In this document: in pieces, positions 30,310-30,394 of the stretch | Layout of the letters: the number at the start of each line of letters is the position of its first letter | Numbering within the stretch: position 1 is the first letter of the stretch | Assembly (NCBI GenBank): GCA_902386085.1 | Contig: CABMIA010000185.1 | Location: 1 to 30,394 of the forward strand | DNA from: an uncultured archaeon | GTDB lineage: Archaea > Halobacteriota > Methanosarcinia > Methanosarcinales > Methanoperedenaceae | DNA length: 30,394 nucleotides | Direction of reading: 5' to 3' | Translations under genes and position numbers: made by a program | Notes under the pieces: generated by a model | Told to the model about the DNA's origin: nothing | What the model saw: the letters and a program-made list of their open reading frames with translations, nothing else | Databases searched by the model: none

Positions 30310-30394
30310 GATTTCAAAGACAGGATAATTGAATCCTGCAATAAGCTCACGGGAAACGATAGTATCATAATAAGCCCGAACATTTAGGAGCTAA
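30310..30394. other. Window end, no gene seen
   Basis: 85 bp after the DUF123 gene. GGAG at 30385-30388 could be the Shine-Dalgarno of a gene beginning just outside the window. Nothing else is supported. Confidence 0.3.

Overview
The window comes from a euryarchaeal chromosome. The evidence is a complete A-type ATP synthase operon in the order H-I-K-E-C-F-A-B-D, archaeal glycyl-tRNA synthetase, archaeal aIF2-beta, L10e, TRAM-domain proteins, TATA-box promoters, and a tRNA-Leu with a long variable arm and no encoded CCA. A membrane-anchored sulfite-oxidase-like Mo protein paired with a b-type cytochrome, and protein sequences close to Methanosarcina types, suggest a Methanosarcinales-related lineage. 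An ANME-2d/'Methanoperedens'-like genome is possible, but this is inference.

Layout. 1-2328: 5'-truncated glyS and a dolichol/phytol-kinase-like membrane protein. 2329-10777: the ATP synthase operon. 10975-12212: a two-gene redox unit (Mo-cofactor protein and cytochrome b). 12215-14771: translation genes (aIF2-beta with a TRAM domain, L10e), a solo TRAM protein, two small Cys-rich proteins and a DUF488 protein. 14879-15892: an isocitrate/isopropylmalate dehydrogenase family enzyme. 16051-21233 is an AT-rich accessory stretch: an unknown two-gene membrane unit, a GC-rich structured non-coding block, two toxin-antitoxin modules (one with an amber-interrupted TumE-type toxin) and a complete 1567-bp insertion sequence with 12-bp terminal inverted repeats and a 9-bp target duplication. 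21207-25364 returns to core genes: a cyclase-repeat protein whose last codon was hit by the IS, aroA, a coiled-coil protein and purQ. 25472-26229: an RHH/PIN toxin-antitoxin pair.

26234-29837 is the most interesting part. A tRNA-Leu(UAG) gene is the target of a small integrated element of about 3.5 kb bounded by 43-bp direct repeats. The element has the SSV-type architecture, in which the attachment site lies inside the integrase gene. The integrase start codon and Shine-Dalgarno sit at the right end, and joining the two ends in silico gives one continuous N-terminal reading frame that passes through the tRNA-derived core. The integrase is decayed: its SAM-like N-terminal domain and a frameshifted C-terminal tail around the likely catalytic Tyr remain, while most of the catalytic domain is gone. 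The stranded cargo is very AT-rich: a 44-aa basic protein, a TIR-like/TPR protein, two small membrane proteins (one with a zinc ribbon) and a TIR-zinc-ribbon protein. This looks like a candidate NAD- or nucleotide-linked defence cassette fixed in the chromosome. The chromosome resumes with a DUF123 (GIY-YIG-like) gene.

How the genes work together. The ATP synthase and the Mo/cytochrome b unit belong to membrane energy conservation. L10e and aIF2-beta are translation genes transcribed together. The regions 16-21 kb and 25.4-29.8 kb carry mobile, toxin-antitoxin and putative immunity functions.
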